From Streptomyces fumanus (lineage in GTDB: Bacteria; Actinomycetota; Actinomycetes; Streptomycetales; Streptomycetaceae), in contig NZ_BNBI01000008.1 in NCBI RefSeq assembly GCF_014655295.1, forward strand, positions 1 to 64,000: 64,000 bases of DNA, given 5' to 3'. The notes under the pieces were generated by a model. The model was not told where the DNA came from, ran no database searches, and saw nothing but the letters and a program-made list of their open reading frames with translations. Every line of letters starts with the position of its first letter. Position 1 is the first letter of the stretch. A program made the position numbers and the translations under genes. Below, one piece after another: positions 38,974 to 47,853 of the stretch.

Positions 38974-39660
38974 ATGAGACTGCTGCTCGTCGAGGACGAC
39001 AACCATGTGGCCGCGGCCCTGTCCGCGGTCCTGGCCCGCCACGGCTTCGACGTCACCCACGCGCGCAGCGGCGAGGAGGCCCTCCAGGCGCTCGTCCCGG
39101 AGAGCGACGGCTTCGGTGTCGTCCTGCTCGATCTGGGCCTGCCCGACCAGGACGGCTACGAGGTCTGCGGCAAGATCCGCAAGCGCACCAGCACCCCCGT
39201 CATCATGGTCACCGCCCGCGCCGACGTCCGCTCCCGCATCCACGGCCTCAACCTCGGCGCCGACGACTACGTGGTCAAGCCGTACGACACCGGGGAACTG
39301 CTCGCCCGGATCCACGCCGTCAGCCGGCGCACCGTCCACGAGGACGCGCCGGGCGCCGCCGAGAGCGAGGTGCGCCTGGGCCCGGTGCGCATCGAGCTGC
39401 CGACCCGCCAGGTGACCGTGGACGGTTCGGTCGTCCAACTGACCCGCAAGGAGTTCGATCTGCTGGCACTGCTCGCCCAGCGCCCCGGGGTGGTCTTCCG
39501 CCGGGAGCAGATCATCAGCGAGGTCTGGCGCACCAGTTGGGAGGGGACCGGACGCACCCTGGAGGTGCATGTCGCCTCCCTGCGGGCCAAGCTGCGGATG
39601 CCGGCGCTGATCGAGACCGTACGGGGCGTCGGCTACCGGCTCGTCGCCCCCGCCGCCTAG
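38974..39660 (+). CDS. OmpR/PhoB-family response regulator
   Basis: This 228-aa regulator has a receiver domain (residues 1-115; acidic D8/D9, phospho-acceptor D53 in LLDLGLPDQDG, K in VVKPYD). A winged-helix DNA-binding domain follows (about 130-225; LTRKEFDLLALLAQRPG, then GTGRTLEVHVASLRAKL, GVGYRLV). ATG 38974 has a GGGGG ribosome binding site. The partner sensor kinase follows after nine bases. Target genes are unknown; the adjacent glu operon and the TAXI binding-protein gene are natural candidates. Confidence 0.92.
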   Translation: MRLLLVEDDNHVAAALSAVLARHGFDVTHARSGEEALQALVPESDGFGVVLLDLGLPDQDGYEVCGKIRKRTSTPVIMVTARADVRSRIHGLNLGADDYVVKPYDTGELLARIHAVSRRTVHEDAPGAAESEVRLGPVRIELPTRQVTVDGSVVQLTRKEFDLLALLAQRPGVVFRREQIISEVWRTSWEGTGRTLEVHVASLRAKLRMPALIETVRGVGYRLVAPAA

Positions 39661-39669
39661 CGGGCCCGG

Positions 39670-41067
39670 GTGCGCACCCGTCTGCTGCCGCTGCTGATCG
39701 TCCTCATGGCGGCCGTGCTGCTCGCGCTCGGCGTCCCGCTCGCCGTCAGCGTCGCCCGCGCCGAGCAGCAACGGGTCGTCGTCGACCGCATCGACGACAC
39801 GGCACGCTTCGCGGCGCTCGCCCAGTTCGTCGGCGACGCGCCCTCCGGGTCGCGCACCACGCCCAGCGAGCGCCTGGCGACCCTGCAGAGCGAGCTGATC
39901 AACTACTACGAGGTCTACGGCATCCGGGCGGCCGTCTTCTACACCGACGACATCCCCATGGCCAACGCCCCGACGACCTGGTTCCTCCCGCGGACCGGCG
40001 AGGTGCGGGACGCCTTCGACGAGGCGCTGCTCAGCCGGCGCAGCCACGACCCCGAGCAGGTGTGGCCCTGGGAGCGGGGCCGGCTCGTGGTCGCCTCGCC
40101 GGTGATCCGGGACGGGGACGTGATCGCCGCCGTCGTCACCGACTCGCCGACCGGCGCGATGCGCTCCCGGATCCTGCACGGCTGGCTGGTCATCGGCGCC
40201 GGCGAGATCGCCGCGATGCTGCTGGCCGTCGGCGCCGCCCTGCGGCTCACCGGCTGGGTGCTCAGGCCGGTACGGGTGCTGGACGCCACCACCCACGACA
40301 TCGCCACCGGCCGCCTGAAGTCCCGGGTCGCCTCCTCCGGGGGACCGCCGGAACTGCGGAGGCTGGCCCGCTCGTTCAACGAGATGGCCGACCACGTGGA
40401 GGACGTGCTGGAGCAGCAGCGCGCCTTCGTCGCCGACGCCTCCCACCAACTGCGCAACCCGCTGGCCGCGCTGCTGCTCCGCATCGAGCTGCTCGCCCTG
40501 GAACTGCCCGAGGGCAACGAGGAGATCGCCTCCGTCCAGGCCGAGGGCAAGCGCCTGGCCCGCGTCCTGGACGACCTGCTGGACCTGGCGCTCGCCGAGC
40601 ACACCGAGGCCGACCTCCAGATCACCGACATCGGCGCGCTGGCCGCCGAGCGGGTGGCCGCCTGGGCGCCCACCGCCGAGGCCAAGGGCGTACGCCTGGT
40701 GGGGGACTGTCCGCCGGTCACCGCGTGGGCCGACCCCGTGGCGCTGTCCAGCGCGCTGGACGCGGTCATCGACAACGCGGTGAAGTTCACGCCGGAGGGC
40801 GAGACCGTGCGGGTCGCGGTCGCGTCCAACGGCACCGCGTCCACCGTCGTCGTCACCGACCGCGGGCCCGGTCTCACCGACGAGGAACTCGCGCGCGTGG
40901 GCGACCGTTTCTGGCGCAGCGGCCGCCACCAGAACGTCAAGGGCTCCGGCCTCGGCCTGTCCATCTGCCGGGCCCTGCTCGCGGCGGGCGGCGGCACCCT
41001 CGCCTTCGACCACCACACGCCGCACGGCCTGAAGGTGACGGTGACCGTGCCGAGGCAACGGCCCTAA
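39670..41067 (+). CDS. membrane sensor histidine kinase
   Basis: This 465-aa kinase has an N-terminal transmembrane helix (about 5-28) and an extracytoplasmic sensor segment of about 140 residues with YTDDIPMANAPTTWFLP. A second helix follows (about 172-194), then HAMP (195-248), HisKA with H259 in DASHQLRNPLAALL, and HATPase (N-box VIDNAVKFTPEG, G-boxes DRGPGL and GSGLGLSICRALL). It starts at GTG 39670. Its TAA overlaps, on the opposite strand, the TAG of the convergent TAXI-protein gene (CTAA), leaving no intergenic space. Confidence 0.92.
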   Translation: MRTRLLPLLIVLMAAVLLALGVPLAVSVARAEQQRVVVDRIDDTARFAALAQFVGDAPSGSRTTPSERLATLQSELINYYEVYGIRAAVFYTDDIPMANAPTTWFLPRTGEVRDAFDEALLSRRSHDPEQVWPWERGRLVVASPVIRDGDVIAAVVTDSPTGAMRSRILHGWLVIGAGEIAAMLLAVGAALRLTGWVLRPVRVLDATTHDIATGRLKSRVASSGGPPELRRLARSFNEMADHVEDVLEQQRAFVADASHQLRNPLAALLLRIELLALELPEGNEEIASVQAEGKRLARVLDDLLDLALAEHTEADLQITDIGALAAERVAAWAPTAEAKGVRLVGDCPPVTAWADPVALSSALDAVIDNAVKFTPEGETVRVAVASNGTASTVVVTDRGPGLTDEELARVGDRFWRSGRHQNVKGSGLGLSICRALLAAGGGTLAFDHHTPHGLKVTVTVPRQRP

Positions 41068-42059
41068 GGCTTGACGGACGCGTAGTAGCGCCGGGCGCCC
41101 TCGTGCAGCGGGACCGGGTCGGTGTAGATCGCGGTGCGCAGATCGACCAACTGGGCGGAGTGCACGTGCTTGCCGATGCCGTCCCGGCTCTCGATCACCG
41201 TCCGGGTCAGCCACTCGGTGAGCCGGGGATCCACGTCGTCCCGGGTCACCAGCAGGTTGGCCACCGCCATGGTCGGCACCGCGGCGGTGTTCTGGACCGT
41301 CGGGTACGCCGACTGCGGGATGCTGGTGGCGCGGTAGTACCGGGTGGCGCCGCCCTGGTCGTGCAGCGCGGCGACGAGGTCCTCCCCGATCGGCACGAAC
41401 CGGAAGGACGGCGTGTCGGCGATCTGCCGCAGCCCGTCCGTCGGCAGCCCGCCCGACCAGAAGAAGGCGTCGATGTCGTGCCCGAGCCGCTTCGGCCCGG
41501 TGTCGATGCCGTACGACCGGGGCGTGATGTCCTTGCCCGGGTCGAGGCCCGCCGCGCGCAGCAGCCGGTTGGCGATCAGCCGGACCCCCGAGTCGGGCAG
41601 GCCGACGGCGACCCGCTTGCCGCGCAGATCGGCGACCGAGTGCACCTGCGAGTCGACGGGGACGACCAGTTGCACATAGTCGTCGTACAGCCGGGCGACC
41701 CCGCGCAGTTGCCCGGAGCCGGGCCGCTCCTGGTACGTGTACGTCTCCACCGCGTCGGCGGCGGCGATCGTGAAGTCGGCCTCGCCGCTCGCCACCCGCT
41801 CGACGTTCTCCTGCGAACCCGCGCTGGTGCGCAGCGTCACCTTCAGTCCCGGCATGTCCTCGCGCAGCGCGGTGCGCAGCATCTCGCCGTACCTCTGGTA
41901 GACGCCCGCGCGGGTGCCCGTGCTGAACGTCACCGTGCCGCCCGGCGGCTTCTCGCCCAGCGGCAGCAGCCACCACAGCAGCAGGCCCAGCACGACGGCG
42001 CCGGCGGCCGCGGCCGTCAGCGCCCGGTGCCCGCCGGTACGGGACAACAGCGTGGACAT
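41064..42059 (-). CDS. TAXI family TRAP-type solute-binding protein
   Basis: This 331-aa protein is membrane-anchored by an N-terminal helix (about 13-33) and resembles TAXI periplasmic binding proteins. Motifs include GTVTFSTGTRAGVYQRYGEML, TSAGSQENVERVASGEADFTI and LRGKRVAVGLPDSGVRLIA, ending in GARRYYA. TAXI proteins usually serve TRAP transporters with DctQM-like permeases, but no permease gene is nearby. A role as ligand sensor for the adjacent kinase is plausible (inference). ATG 42059 is the start. The substrate is unknown (glutamate-like in some studied members). Confidence 0.85.
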   Translation of the reverse strand: MSTLLSRTGGHRALTAAAAGAVVLGLLLWWLLPLGEKPPGGTVTFSTGTRAGVYQRYGEMLRTALREDMPGLKVTLRTSAGSQENVERVASGEADFTIAAADAVETYTYQERPGSGQLRGVARLYDDYVQLVVPVDSQVHSVADLRGKRVAVGLPDSGVRLIANRLLRAAGLDPGKDITPRSYGIDTGPKRLGHDIDAFFWSGGLPTDGLRQIADTPSFRFVPIGEDLVAALHDQGGATRYYRATSIPQSAYPTVQNTAAVPTMAVANLLVTRDDVDPRLTEWLTRTVIESRDGIGKHVHSAQLVDLRTAIYTDPVPLHEGARRYYASVKP

Positions 42060-42153
42060 GGGCGCGATCCTGCCAGTCGGGAGGCCCGCCTGACCAGGGC
42101 CGGGACCCACCGCCCGGGAGCCGGTGGGCACGGATGTTCGGGCGTGGGCGGTG

Positions 42154-42176
42154 TTGTCAGTGGTGGTCTTTAGAGT
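42154..42176 (+). promoter_or_regulatory. RecA-NDp/PafBC-like promoter of the MazG-like gene
   Basis: TTGTCAGTG (42154-42162), 8 bases, then TAGAGT (42171-42176) is a full match to TTGTCRGTG-N8-TANNNT. The -10 ends 7 bases before the ATG, predicting a leaderless mRNA. Confidence 0.8.
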
Positions 42177-42183
42177 CGTGCGT

Positions 42184-42594
42184 ATGAGTGCTTCGCCCGC
42201 CGACCTGGTCCGTGCCTTCCACCACGCCTTCGGGCTGGACGTCCGCAGTACCCCGACGCGGGTGCCGCCGGAGCTGGCCGCCCAGCGCGCCCGGCTGCTC
42301 GCCGAGGAGGCCGCGGAGGTGGCCGAGGTGTCGGCCGACGGCCCCCTGGACAAGCTGGCGCACGAGCTGGCCGACGTGGTCTACGTCGCGTACGGCACGG
42401 CCCTGGTCCACGGCATCGACCTCGACGCGGTGATCGCCGAGGTGCACCGCTCCAACATGACCAAGCTCGGCCCCGACGGCCAGGTCGCCCGCAGAGCCGA
42501 CGGGAAGGTCCTCAAGGGGGAGCACTACGAGGCACCGGACGTGGCCGGTGTCCTGCGCGGGCAGGGATGGACACCGGCGCCCGCGGAGGTCTGA
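42184..42594 (+). CDS. MazG-like nucleotide pyrophosphohydrolase
   Basis: This 136-aa all-alpha NTP-PPase is of the MazG/phosphoribosyl-ATP-diphosphatase-like fold. The metal-binding pattern EEAAEVAEV followed by HELADVVYVAYGTALVHGID (E-x2-E then E-x2-D) is conserved. Such enzymes remove aberrant or excess nucleoside triphosphates. A substrate cannot be named from sequence. ATG 42184 is 7 bases after a damage-type promoter, consistent with a house-cleaning role after DNA damage (inference). GTG 42178 is a weaker alternative start. Confidence 0.85.
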   Translation: MSASPADLVRAFHHAFGLDVRSTPTRVPPELAAQRARLLAEEAAEVAEVSADGPLDKLAHELADVVYVAYGTALVHGIDLDAVIAEVHRSNMTKLGPDGQVARRADGKVLKGEHYEAPDVAGVLRGQGWTPAPAEV

Positions 42595-42653
42595 GGCGGG
42601 CGCCGGGCCCGGCCTCGGACCTCCCGGGGCGTGCGGGGCCGCCGGCGTCCGGT

Positions 42654-43889
42654 TCAGGCGTCCGCCGACGCCCCCGCCTCGGCCGCCTGCGGCACGTTCT
42701 CCGGCGCGTCCGGGCGGCGGTCGGGGTCGCTCCGGCGCCGGGAGAGCCGGGACGCCACGGACTCGGTGTACCGCGCGGTGAGCGGACCCACGATGACCAG
42801 GATCAGCACGTACGCCGTGGCCAGCGGGCCCAGGGACGGTTCGATGCCGGCCGTGACCGCCAGCCCGGCGATCACGATGGAGAACTCGCCGCGGGCCACC
42901 AGCGCCCCGCCCGCGCGCCAGCGCCCCTTGACGGAGATCCCGGCCCGCCGCGCCGCCCAGTACCCCGTGGCGATCTTCGTCAGCGCGGTGACGACGGCCA
43001 GCGCGAGGGCGGGCAGCAGGACCGGCGGGATGCTCGCCGGGTCGGTGTGCAGCCCGAAGAAGACGAAGAACACCGCGGCGAACAGGTCCCGCAGCGGACT
43101 GAGCAGCGTGTGCGCGCCCTCCGCGACCTCCCCGGACAGCGCGATGCCCACCAGGAAGGCACCCACCGCGGCCGACACCTGGAGCTGCTGGGCCACGCCC
43201 GCGACCAGGATCGTCAGCCCCAGCACCACCAGCAGCAGCTTCTCCGGGTCGTCGCTGGAGACGAACCGCGAGATCAGCCGCCCGTACCGCACCGCCACGA
43301 ACAGCACCAGACCGGCCGCGCCCAGCGCGACGGCCAGGGTGATGCTGCCGGTCATCAGCCCGGCCCCGGCCACCAGCGCCGTGACGATCGGCAGGTACAC
43401 CGCCATCGCCAGGTCCTCCAGGACCAGCACGCTCAGGATCACCGGGGTCTCCCGGTTGCCGACCCGCCCCAGGTCGCCCAGCACCTTGGCGATCACACCG
43501 GAGGACGAGATCCAGGTGACGCCCGCCAGCACGACGGCGGCCACCGGACCCCAGCCCATCAGCAGCGCCGCCACCGCGCCCGGCAGCGCGTTGAACGCGC
43601 AGTCGACCACGCCCGCCGGATAGTGCGACTTCAGATTGGTGACCAGATCGCCGGCCGTGTACTCCAGGCCCAGCATCAGCAGCAGCAGGATGACGCCGAT
43701 CTCGGCGCCGGTCGCGACGAACTCCTCGCTCGCGCCCAGCGGCAGCAGCCCGCCCTCCCCGAACGCCAGCCCGGCCAGCAGGTACAGCGGGATCGGGGAG
43801 AGCCCGAAGCGGCCGGCGAACCGCCCGAGCAGGCCGAGGCCGAGAATGATGGAACCGAACTCGATCAGCAGTACCGCGGAGGAGTGCAC
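42654..43889 (-). CDS. CPA2-type cation/proton antiporter (KhtU-like)
   Basis: This 411-aa integral membrane protein of the Na+/H+ exchanger superfamily has about 12 helices spread over the full length. It has the family's LLMLGLEYTAGDL and SSSGVIAKVLGDLG segments and GEFSIVIAGLAV near the C-terminus, and lacks the long C-terminal regulatory domain of KefB/C. That domain is supplied by the separate protein encoded immediately upstream (43894-44382), as in the KhtTU potassium efflux system. GTG 43889 has GGGAG seven bases upstream and lies four bases after the upstream stop. Likely role: K+ or other monovalent cation efflux coupled to H+. Confidence 0.88.
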   Translation of the reverse strand: MHSSAVLLIEFGSIILGLGLLGRFAGRFGLSPIPLYLLAGLAFGEGGLLPLGASEEFVATGAEIGVILLLLMLGLEYTAGDLVTNLKSHYPAGVVDCAFNALPGAVAALLMGWGPVAAVVLAGVTWISSSGVIAKVLGDLGRVGNRETPVILSVLVLEDLAMAVYLPIVTALVAGAGLMTGSITLAVALGAAGLVLFVAVRYGRLISRFVSSDDPEKLLLVVLGLTILVAGVAQQLQVSAAVGAFLVGIALSGEVAEGAHTLLSPLRDLFAAVFFVFFGLHTDPASIPPVLLPALALAVVTALTKIATGYWAARRAGISVKGRWRAGGALVARGEFSIVIAGLAVTAGIEPSLGPLATAYVLILVIVGPLTARYTESVASRLSRRRSDPDRRPDAPENVPQAAEAGASADA

Positions 43890-43893
43890 CGGG

Positions 43894-44382
43894 TCACTCC
43901 CGCCCAAGTATCGCCGCGGCGGCGTCGACACCCTCACGGGTACCGATCACGATCAAGGTGTCACCGCCCACCAGCCGGAAGTCCGGCGCGGGCGACGGGA
44001 TCGCCTCGGCGTGCCGCAGCACGGCCACGATCGACGCGCCCGTCTCGGTACGCATCCGGGTCTCGCCCAGCACCCGCCCGTTCCAGCGCGAGGTCGCCGC
44101 CACCTCGATCCGCTCGGCCACCAGCCCCAGGCCGGAGGTGGTGTGCAGCAGGCTCGCGCTGTGATGGGACGGCTGCAGGGCATCGATCAGGGCGCCCGCC
44201 TCCGGGCCGGTCAGCTTCAGTGAGTGCGCGCAGGAGTCGGGGTCGTCGGACCGGTACACATTGACCGTGCGGGCGCCGTCGCGGTGCGCCACCACCGACA
44301 GATGCCGGCGGTCCCGGGTCACCAGGTCGTACTGCACCCCGATACCCGGCAGCGGCGTCGCCCTCAGGCGTGGAGCGGACAC
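43894..44382 (-). CDS. TrkA-C domain regulator of cation antiporter (KhtT-like)
   Basis: This 162-aa soluble protein has an N-terminal domain (about 1-75; TPLPGIGVQYDLVTRDRRHLSVVAHRDG) as in KhtT, and a C-terminal RCK_C/TrkA_C domain (about 80-160; VAATSRWNGRVLGETRMR, FRLVGGDTLIVIGTREGVDA). RCK_C domains bind nucleotides such as c-di-AMP and gate transport. It regulates the antiporter encoded four bases downstream. GTG 44382 follows GAGGGG at eight bases. The system suits K+ homeostasis under osmotic stress. Confidence 0.88.
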   Translation of the reverse strand: MSAPRLRATPLPGIGVQYDLVTRDRRHLSVVAHRDGARTVNVYRSDDPDSCAHSLKLTGPEAGALIDALQPSHHSASLLHTTSGLGLVAERIEVAATSRWNGRVLGETRMRTETGASIVAVLRHAEAIPSPAPDFRLVGGDTLIVIGTREGVDAAAAILGRE

Positions 44383-44481
44383 GTGTCTTCCCCTCGTTCG
44401 TCTCGCGTCGTACCGCGCCCCGGCCGTTCCACGGGTCCGGCGGCGCCTCGCCATGCTGTCACCCGCGCGTACGGTGGCGAT

Positions 44482-45525
44482 ATGGGTGTCGTGACGGATA
44501 TACGCAGCCGGGCGCGGGCGGCGAGGCTTGCCCCGGCGGTGTCGTGCGCGAAGGCCGGGAGGAGCGGAAAGAGGACCGTGTCGCTGTTCTGGCGGATCTT
44601 CTCGCTCAACGCCGCCGGCCTGGTCGTGGCCACCGCGCTGCTCCTCGGCCCGGTCACCGTCTCCACCCCCGTACTGCCGCACGAGGCACTGATCCTGCTG
44701 ACCGGGCTGCTGGTGCTGCTGGCCGGCAACGCGGTCGTCCTGCGGCTCGGCCTCACCCCGCTCAAGCGGCTCGGCCGCGCCATGGCCACCGCCGACCTGT
44801 TGCGCCCCGGGGCCCGCCCGACGGTCGCCGGACCCGCCGAGGCCGCCGAGCTGATCGCCACGTACAACACCATGCTCGACCGGCTCCAGGCCGAACGCGC
44901 CGCCGGAGCCGCCCGCGCCCTGCACGCCCAGGAACGCGAACGGCACCGCATCGCCCGGGAACTGCACGACGAGGTCGGCCAGACCCTCACCGCCGTCCTG
45001 CTCCAGCTCAAGCGGGTCGCCGACCGGGTCCCCGCCGACCTGCGCGACGAGGTGACCCTGACCCAGGAGGCCACCCGGGCCGGCCTGGACGAGATCCGCC
45101 GCATCGCCCGCCGGCTGCGCCCCGGCGTCCTGGAGGAACTCGGCCTGGCCAGCGCCCTGCGCTCGCTCGCCACCGAGTTCACCCACCACGGCCTGACCGT
45201 CCGCCACCACGTCCCCGGCGACCTGCCCCCGCTCACCCCGGAGATCGAACTCGTGCTCTACCGCGTCGCCCAGGAGGGCCTGACCAACACCGTCCGGCAC
45301 TCCGGCGCCGACCGCGCCGACCTCAGCCTGCGCCGCCTCCCCGACGGCGTCGAACTCGTCGTCGCCGACAACGGCACCGGCATCGGCGACGCCCCCGAGG
45401 GCACCGGCATCAGCGGCATGCGGGAACGCGCCCTGCTGATAGGCGCCGCGCTCACCGTGGTACCCGGCCCGGACGCGGGCACCGAGATCCGCCTGCGCGT
45501 CCCCGCCGCGACCGGAGGCCACTGA
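44482..45525 (+). CDS. NarL-type (HPK7) sensor histidine kinase
   Basis: This 347-aa membrane kinase has two hydrophobic segments (about 40-62 and 66-92), then a HAMP-like linker. HisKA_3 has H162 in RIARELHDEVGQTL, followed by HATPase (VLYRVAQEGLTNTVRHS, DNGTGIG, GTGISGMRERA). The cognate regulator follows with a TGATG stop/start overlap. By position the pair corresponds to S. coelicolor SCO5784/SCO5785, reported to influence antibiotic and extracellular enzyme production (from memory). Start uncertain: ATG 44482, or GTG 44578, which would give 315 aa beginning just before the first helix. Confidence 0.9.
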   Translation: MGVVTDIRSRARAARLAPAVSCAKAGRSGKRTVSLFWRIFSLNAAGLVVATALLLGPVTVSTPVLPHEALILLTGLLVLLAGNAVVLRLGLTPLKRLGRAMATADLLRPGARPTVAGPAEAAELIATYNTMLDRLQAERAAGAARALHAQERERHRIARELHDEVGQTLTAVLLQLKRVADRVPADLRDEVTLTQEATRAGLDEIRRIARRLRPGVLEELGLASALRSLATEFTHHGLTVRHHVPGDLPPLTPEIELVLYRVAQEGLTNTVRHSGADRADLSLRRLPDGVELVVADNGTGIGDAPEGTGISGMRERALLIGAALTVVPGPDAGTEIRLRVPAATGGH

Positions 45526-46187
45526 TGCCCGCACCGCCGCCCCCGATCCGCGTCCTGCTCGCCGACGACCACACCCTGGTACGCCGGGGCGTACGCCTGA
45601 TCCTCGACGGCGAACCCGACCTGACCGTCGTCGCCGAGGCCGGGGACGGCGCCGAGGCGGTCGCCGCGGCCCGCGCCACCGACGTCGACCTCGCCGTCCT
45701 GGACGTCGCGATGCCCCGCATGACCGGCCTGCAGGCCGCCCGCGAACTCTCCCGCCGCCTGCCCGCCCTGCGCATCCTCATCCTGACGATGTACGACAAC
45801 GAGCAGTACTTCTTCGAGGCCCTCAAGGCGGGCGCCTCCGGCTTCGTCCTCAAGTCCGTCGCCGACCGCGACCTCGTCGAGGCGTGCCGGGCGGCCGTCC
45901 GCGACGAACCGTTCATCTACCCGGGCGCCGAACGCGCCCTGGTCCGCGCCTACCTCGACCGCCTGCACCGCGGCGACGGCCTGCCCGAACGGCCGATCAC
46001 CGAACGCGAGGAGGAGATCCTCAAGCTCGTCGCCGAGGGCCACACCTCCAAGGAGATCGGCGAACTGCTGTTCATCAGCGCCAAGACCGTCGAACGCCAC
46101 CGCGCCAACCTGCTCCAGAAACTCGGCGTCCGCGACCGGCTGGAACTGACCCGGTACGCGATCCGCGCGGGCCTCATAGAGCCCTGA
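45525..46187 (+). CDS. NarL/FixJ-family response regulator
   Basis: This 220-aa regulator has a receiver domain (1-125; D14/D15, phospho-acceptor D60 in LAVLDVAMPRM, K in VLKSV). A LuxR-type helix-turn-helix follows (about 155-215; ITEREEEILKLVAEGHTSKEI, FISAKTVERHRANLLQKLG). The start codon shares one base with the kinase stop (TGATG). It is the output of the adjacent HPK7 kinase; the S. coelicolor orthologue is linked to the switch to secondary metabolism (from memory). Confidence 0.94.
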   Translation: MPAPPPPIRVLLADDHTLVRRGVRLILDGEPDLTVVAEAGDGAEAVAAARATDVDLAVLDVAMPRMTGLQAARELSRRLPALRILILTMYDNEQYFFEALKAGASGFVLKSVADRDLVEACRAAVRDEPFIYPGAERALVRAYLDRLHRGDGLPERPITEREEEILKLVAEGHTSKEIGELLFISAKTVERHRANLLQKLGVRDRLELTRYAIRAGLIEP

Positions 46188-46254
46188 CCTGCGGGTACGG
46201 CAGTTGTCCACAGGCGGCCCGGGACACCGCCGCCGACCGCCTACCCTTATTGCC

Positions 46255-47772
46255 ATGAGCAGCATCGACCGGAGCCAGTCAGTGGGCGGCACACGCACGT
46301 ACGAGGTACGCACCTACGGGTGCCAGATGAACGTCCACGACTCCGAGCGATTGTCCGGTCTGCTGGAGGACGCCGGGTACGTCCGCGCCCCCGAGGGCTC
46401 CGACGGCGACGCGGACGTGATCGTCTTCAACACCTGCGCGGTACGGGAGAACGCCGACAACAAGCTGTACGGCAACCTCGGCCACCTCGCCCCCAAGAAG
46501 GCCCGCCGGCCCGGCATGCAGATCGCCGTAGGCGGCTGCCTGGCCCAGAAGGACCGCGACACCATCGTCCAGCGCGCCCCCTGGGTGGACGTCGTCTTCG
46601 GCACGCACAACATCGGCAAGCTGCCGGTCCTGCTGGAGCGCGCCCGCGTCCAGGAGGAGGCGCAGGTCGAGATCGCCGAGTCCCTGGAGGCGTTCCCGTC
46701 CACGCTGCCCACCCGCCGGGAGAGCGCCTACGCCGCCTGGGTCTCCATCTCGGTGGGCTGCAACAACACGTGCACCTTCTGCATCGTCCCCGCGCTGCGC
46801 GGCAAGGAGAAGGACCGCCGCCCCGGCGACATCCTCGCCGAGGTCGAGGCCCTGGTCGCCGAGGGCGTCTCCGAGATCACCCTGCTCGGGCAGAACGTGA
46901 ACGCGTACGGCTCGGACATCGGCGACCGCGAGGCGTTCAGCAAGCTGCTGCGGGCCTGCGGCACCATCGACGGCCTGGAGCGGGTCCGCTTCACCTCCCC
47001 GCACCCGCGCGACTTCACCGACGACGTCATCGCCGCCATGGCCGAGACGCCCAACGTGATGCCGCAGCTCCACATGCCGCTGCAGTCCGGCTCCGACCCG
47101 GTCCTCAAGGCGATGCGCCGCTCCTACCGCCAGGAGCGCTACCTCGGGATCATCGAGAAGGTCCGCGCCGCCATCCCGCACGCGGCGATCACCACCGACA
47201 TCATCGTGGGCTTCCCCGGCGAGACCGAGGCGGACTTCGAGCAGACCCTGCACGTCGTCCGCGAGGCCAGATTCGCCCAGGCGTTCACCTTCCAGTACTC
47301 CAAGCGGCCTGGCACCCCGGCCGCCGAGATGGACGGCCAGATCCCCAAGGAGGTCGTCCAGGCCCGTTACGAGCGGCTGGTCGCCCTCCAGGAGGAGATC
47401 TCCTGGAAGGAGAACAAGAAGCAGGTCGGCCGCACCCTGGAGCTGATGGTCGCCGAGGGCGAGGGCCGCAAGGACGGCACCACCCACCGCCTGTCCGGCC
47501 GCGCCCCCGACAACCGCCTGGTCCACTTCACCAAGCCCGACCAGGAGATCCGCCCCGGCGACGTGGTCACCGTCGAGGTCACCTACGCCGCCCCGCACCA
47601 CCTCCTCGCCGAGGGCCCGGTGCTCGACGTGCGCCGCACCCGCGCGGGCGACGCCTGGGAGAAGCGCAACGCGGCCGAGCGGCCGGCACCGTCCGGCGTC
47701 ATGCTGGGCCTGCCGAAGATCGGCGCACCGGAGCCCTTGCCGGCCGTGGCGAGCGGCTGCGGCTGCGACTGA
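46255..47772 (+). CDS. miaB: tRNA-2-methylthio-N6-isopentenyladenosine37 synthase MiaB
   Basis: This 505-aa radical-SAM methylthiotransferase adds the 2-methylthio group to i6A37 of tRNAs that read UNN codons. UPF0004 cluster ligands are C23, C61 and C95; the radical-SAM cluster is C169-x3-C173-x2-C176 (GCNNTCTFC). A TRAM domain follows (about 395-455), and the C-terminus ends in an unusual SGCGCD. ATG 46255 is preceded 7 bases upstream by TACCCT. The isopentenyl transferase gene miaA lies 1.8 kb downstream, so both steps of the modification map together. Confidence 0.95.
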   Translation: MSSIDRSQSVGGTRTYEVRTYGCQMNVHDSERLSGLLEDAGYVRAPEGSDGDADVIVFNTCAVRENADNKLYGNLGHLAPKKARRPGMQIAVGGCLAQKDRDTIVQRAPWVDVVFGTHNIGKLPVLLERARVQEEAQVEIAESLEAFPSTLPTRRESAYAAWVSISVGCNNTCTFCIVPALRGKEKDRRPGDILAEVEALVAEGVSEITLLGQNVNAYGSDIGDREAFSKLLRACGTIDGLERVRFTSPHPRDFTDDVIAAMAETPNVMPQLHMPLQSGSDPVLKAMRRSYRQERYLGIIEKVRAAIPHAAITTDIIVGFPGETEADFEQTLHVVREARFAQAFTFQYSKRPGTPAAEMDGQIPKEVVQARYERLVALQEEISWKENKKQVGRTLELMVAEGEGRKDGTTHRLSGRAPDNRLVHFTKPDQEIRPGDVVTVEVTYAAPHHLLAEGPVLDVRRTRAGDAWEKRNAAERPAPSGVMLGLPKIGAPEPLPAVASGCGCD

Positions 47773-47853
47773 CCCGCCGGCGCCCGGTCAGCTATCGGCT
47801 CGACCCCGTGGCCGGGCGCGGGGCGGCGGTCCGGCGGGGTTACGCTGCCGATC

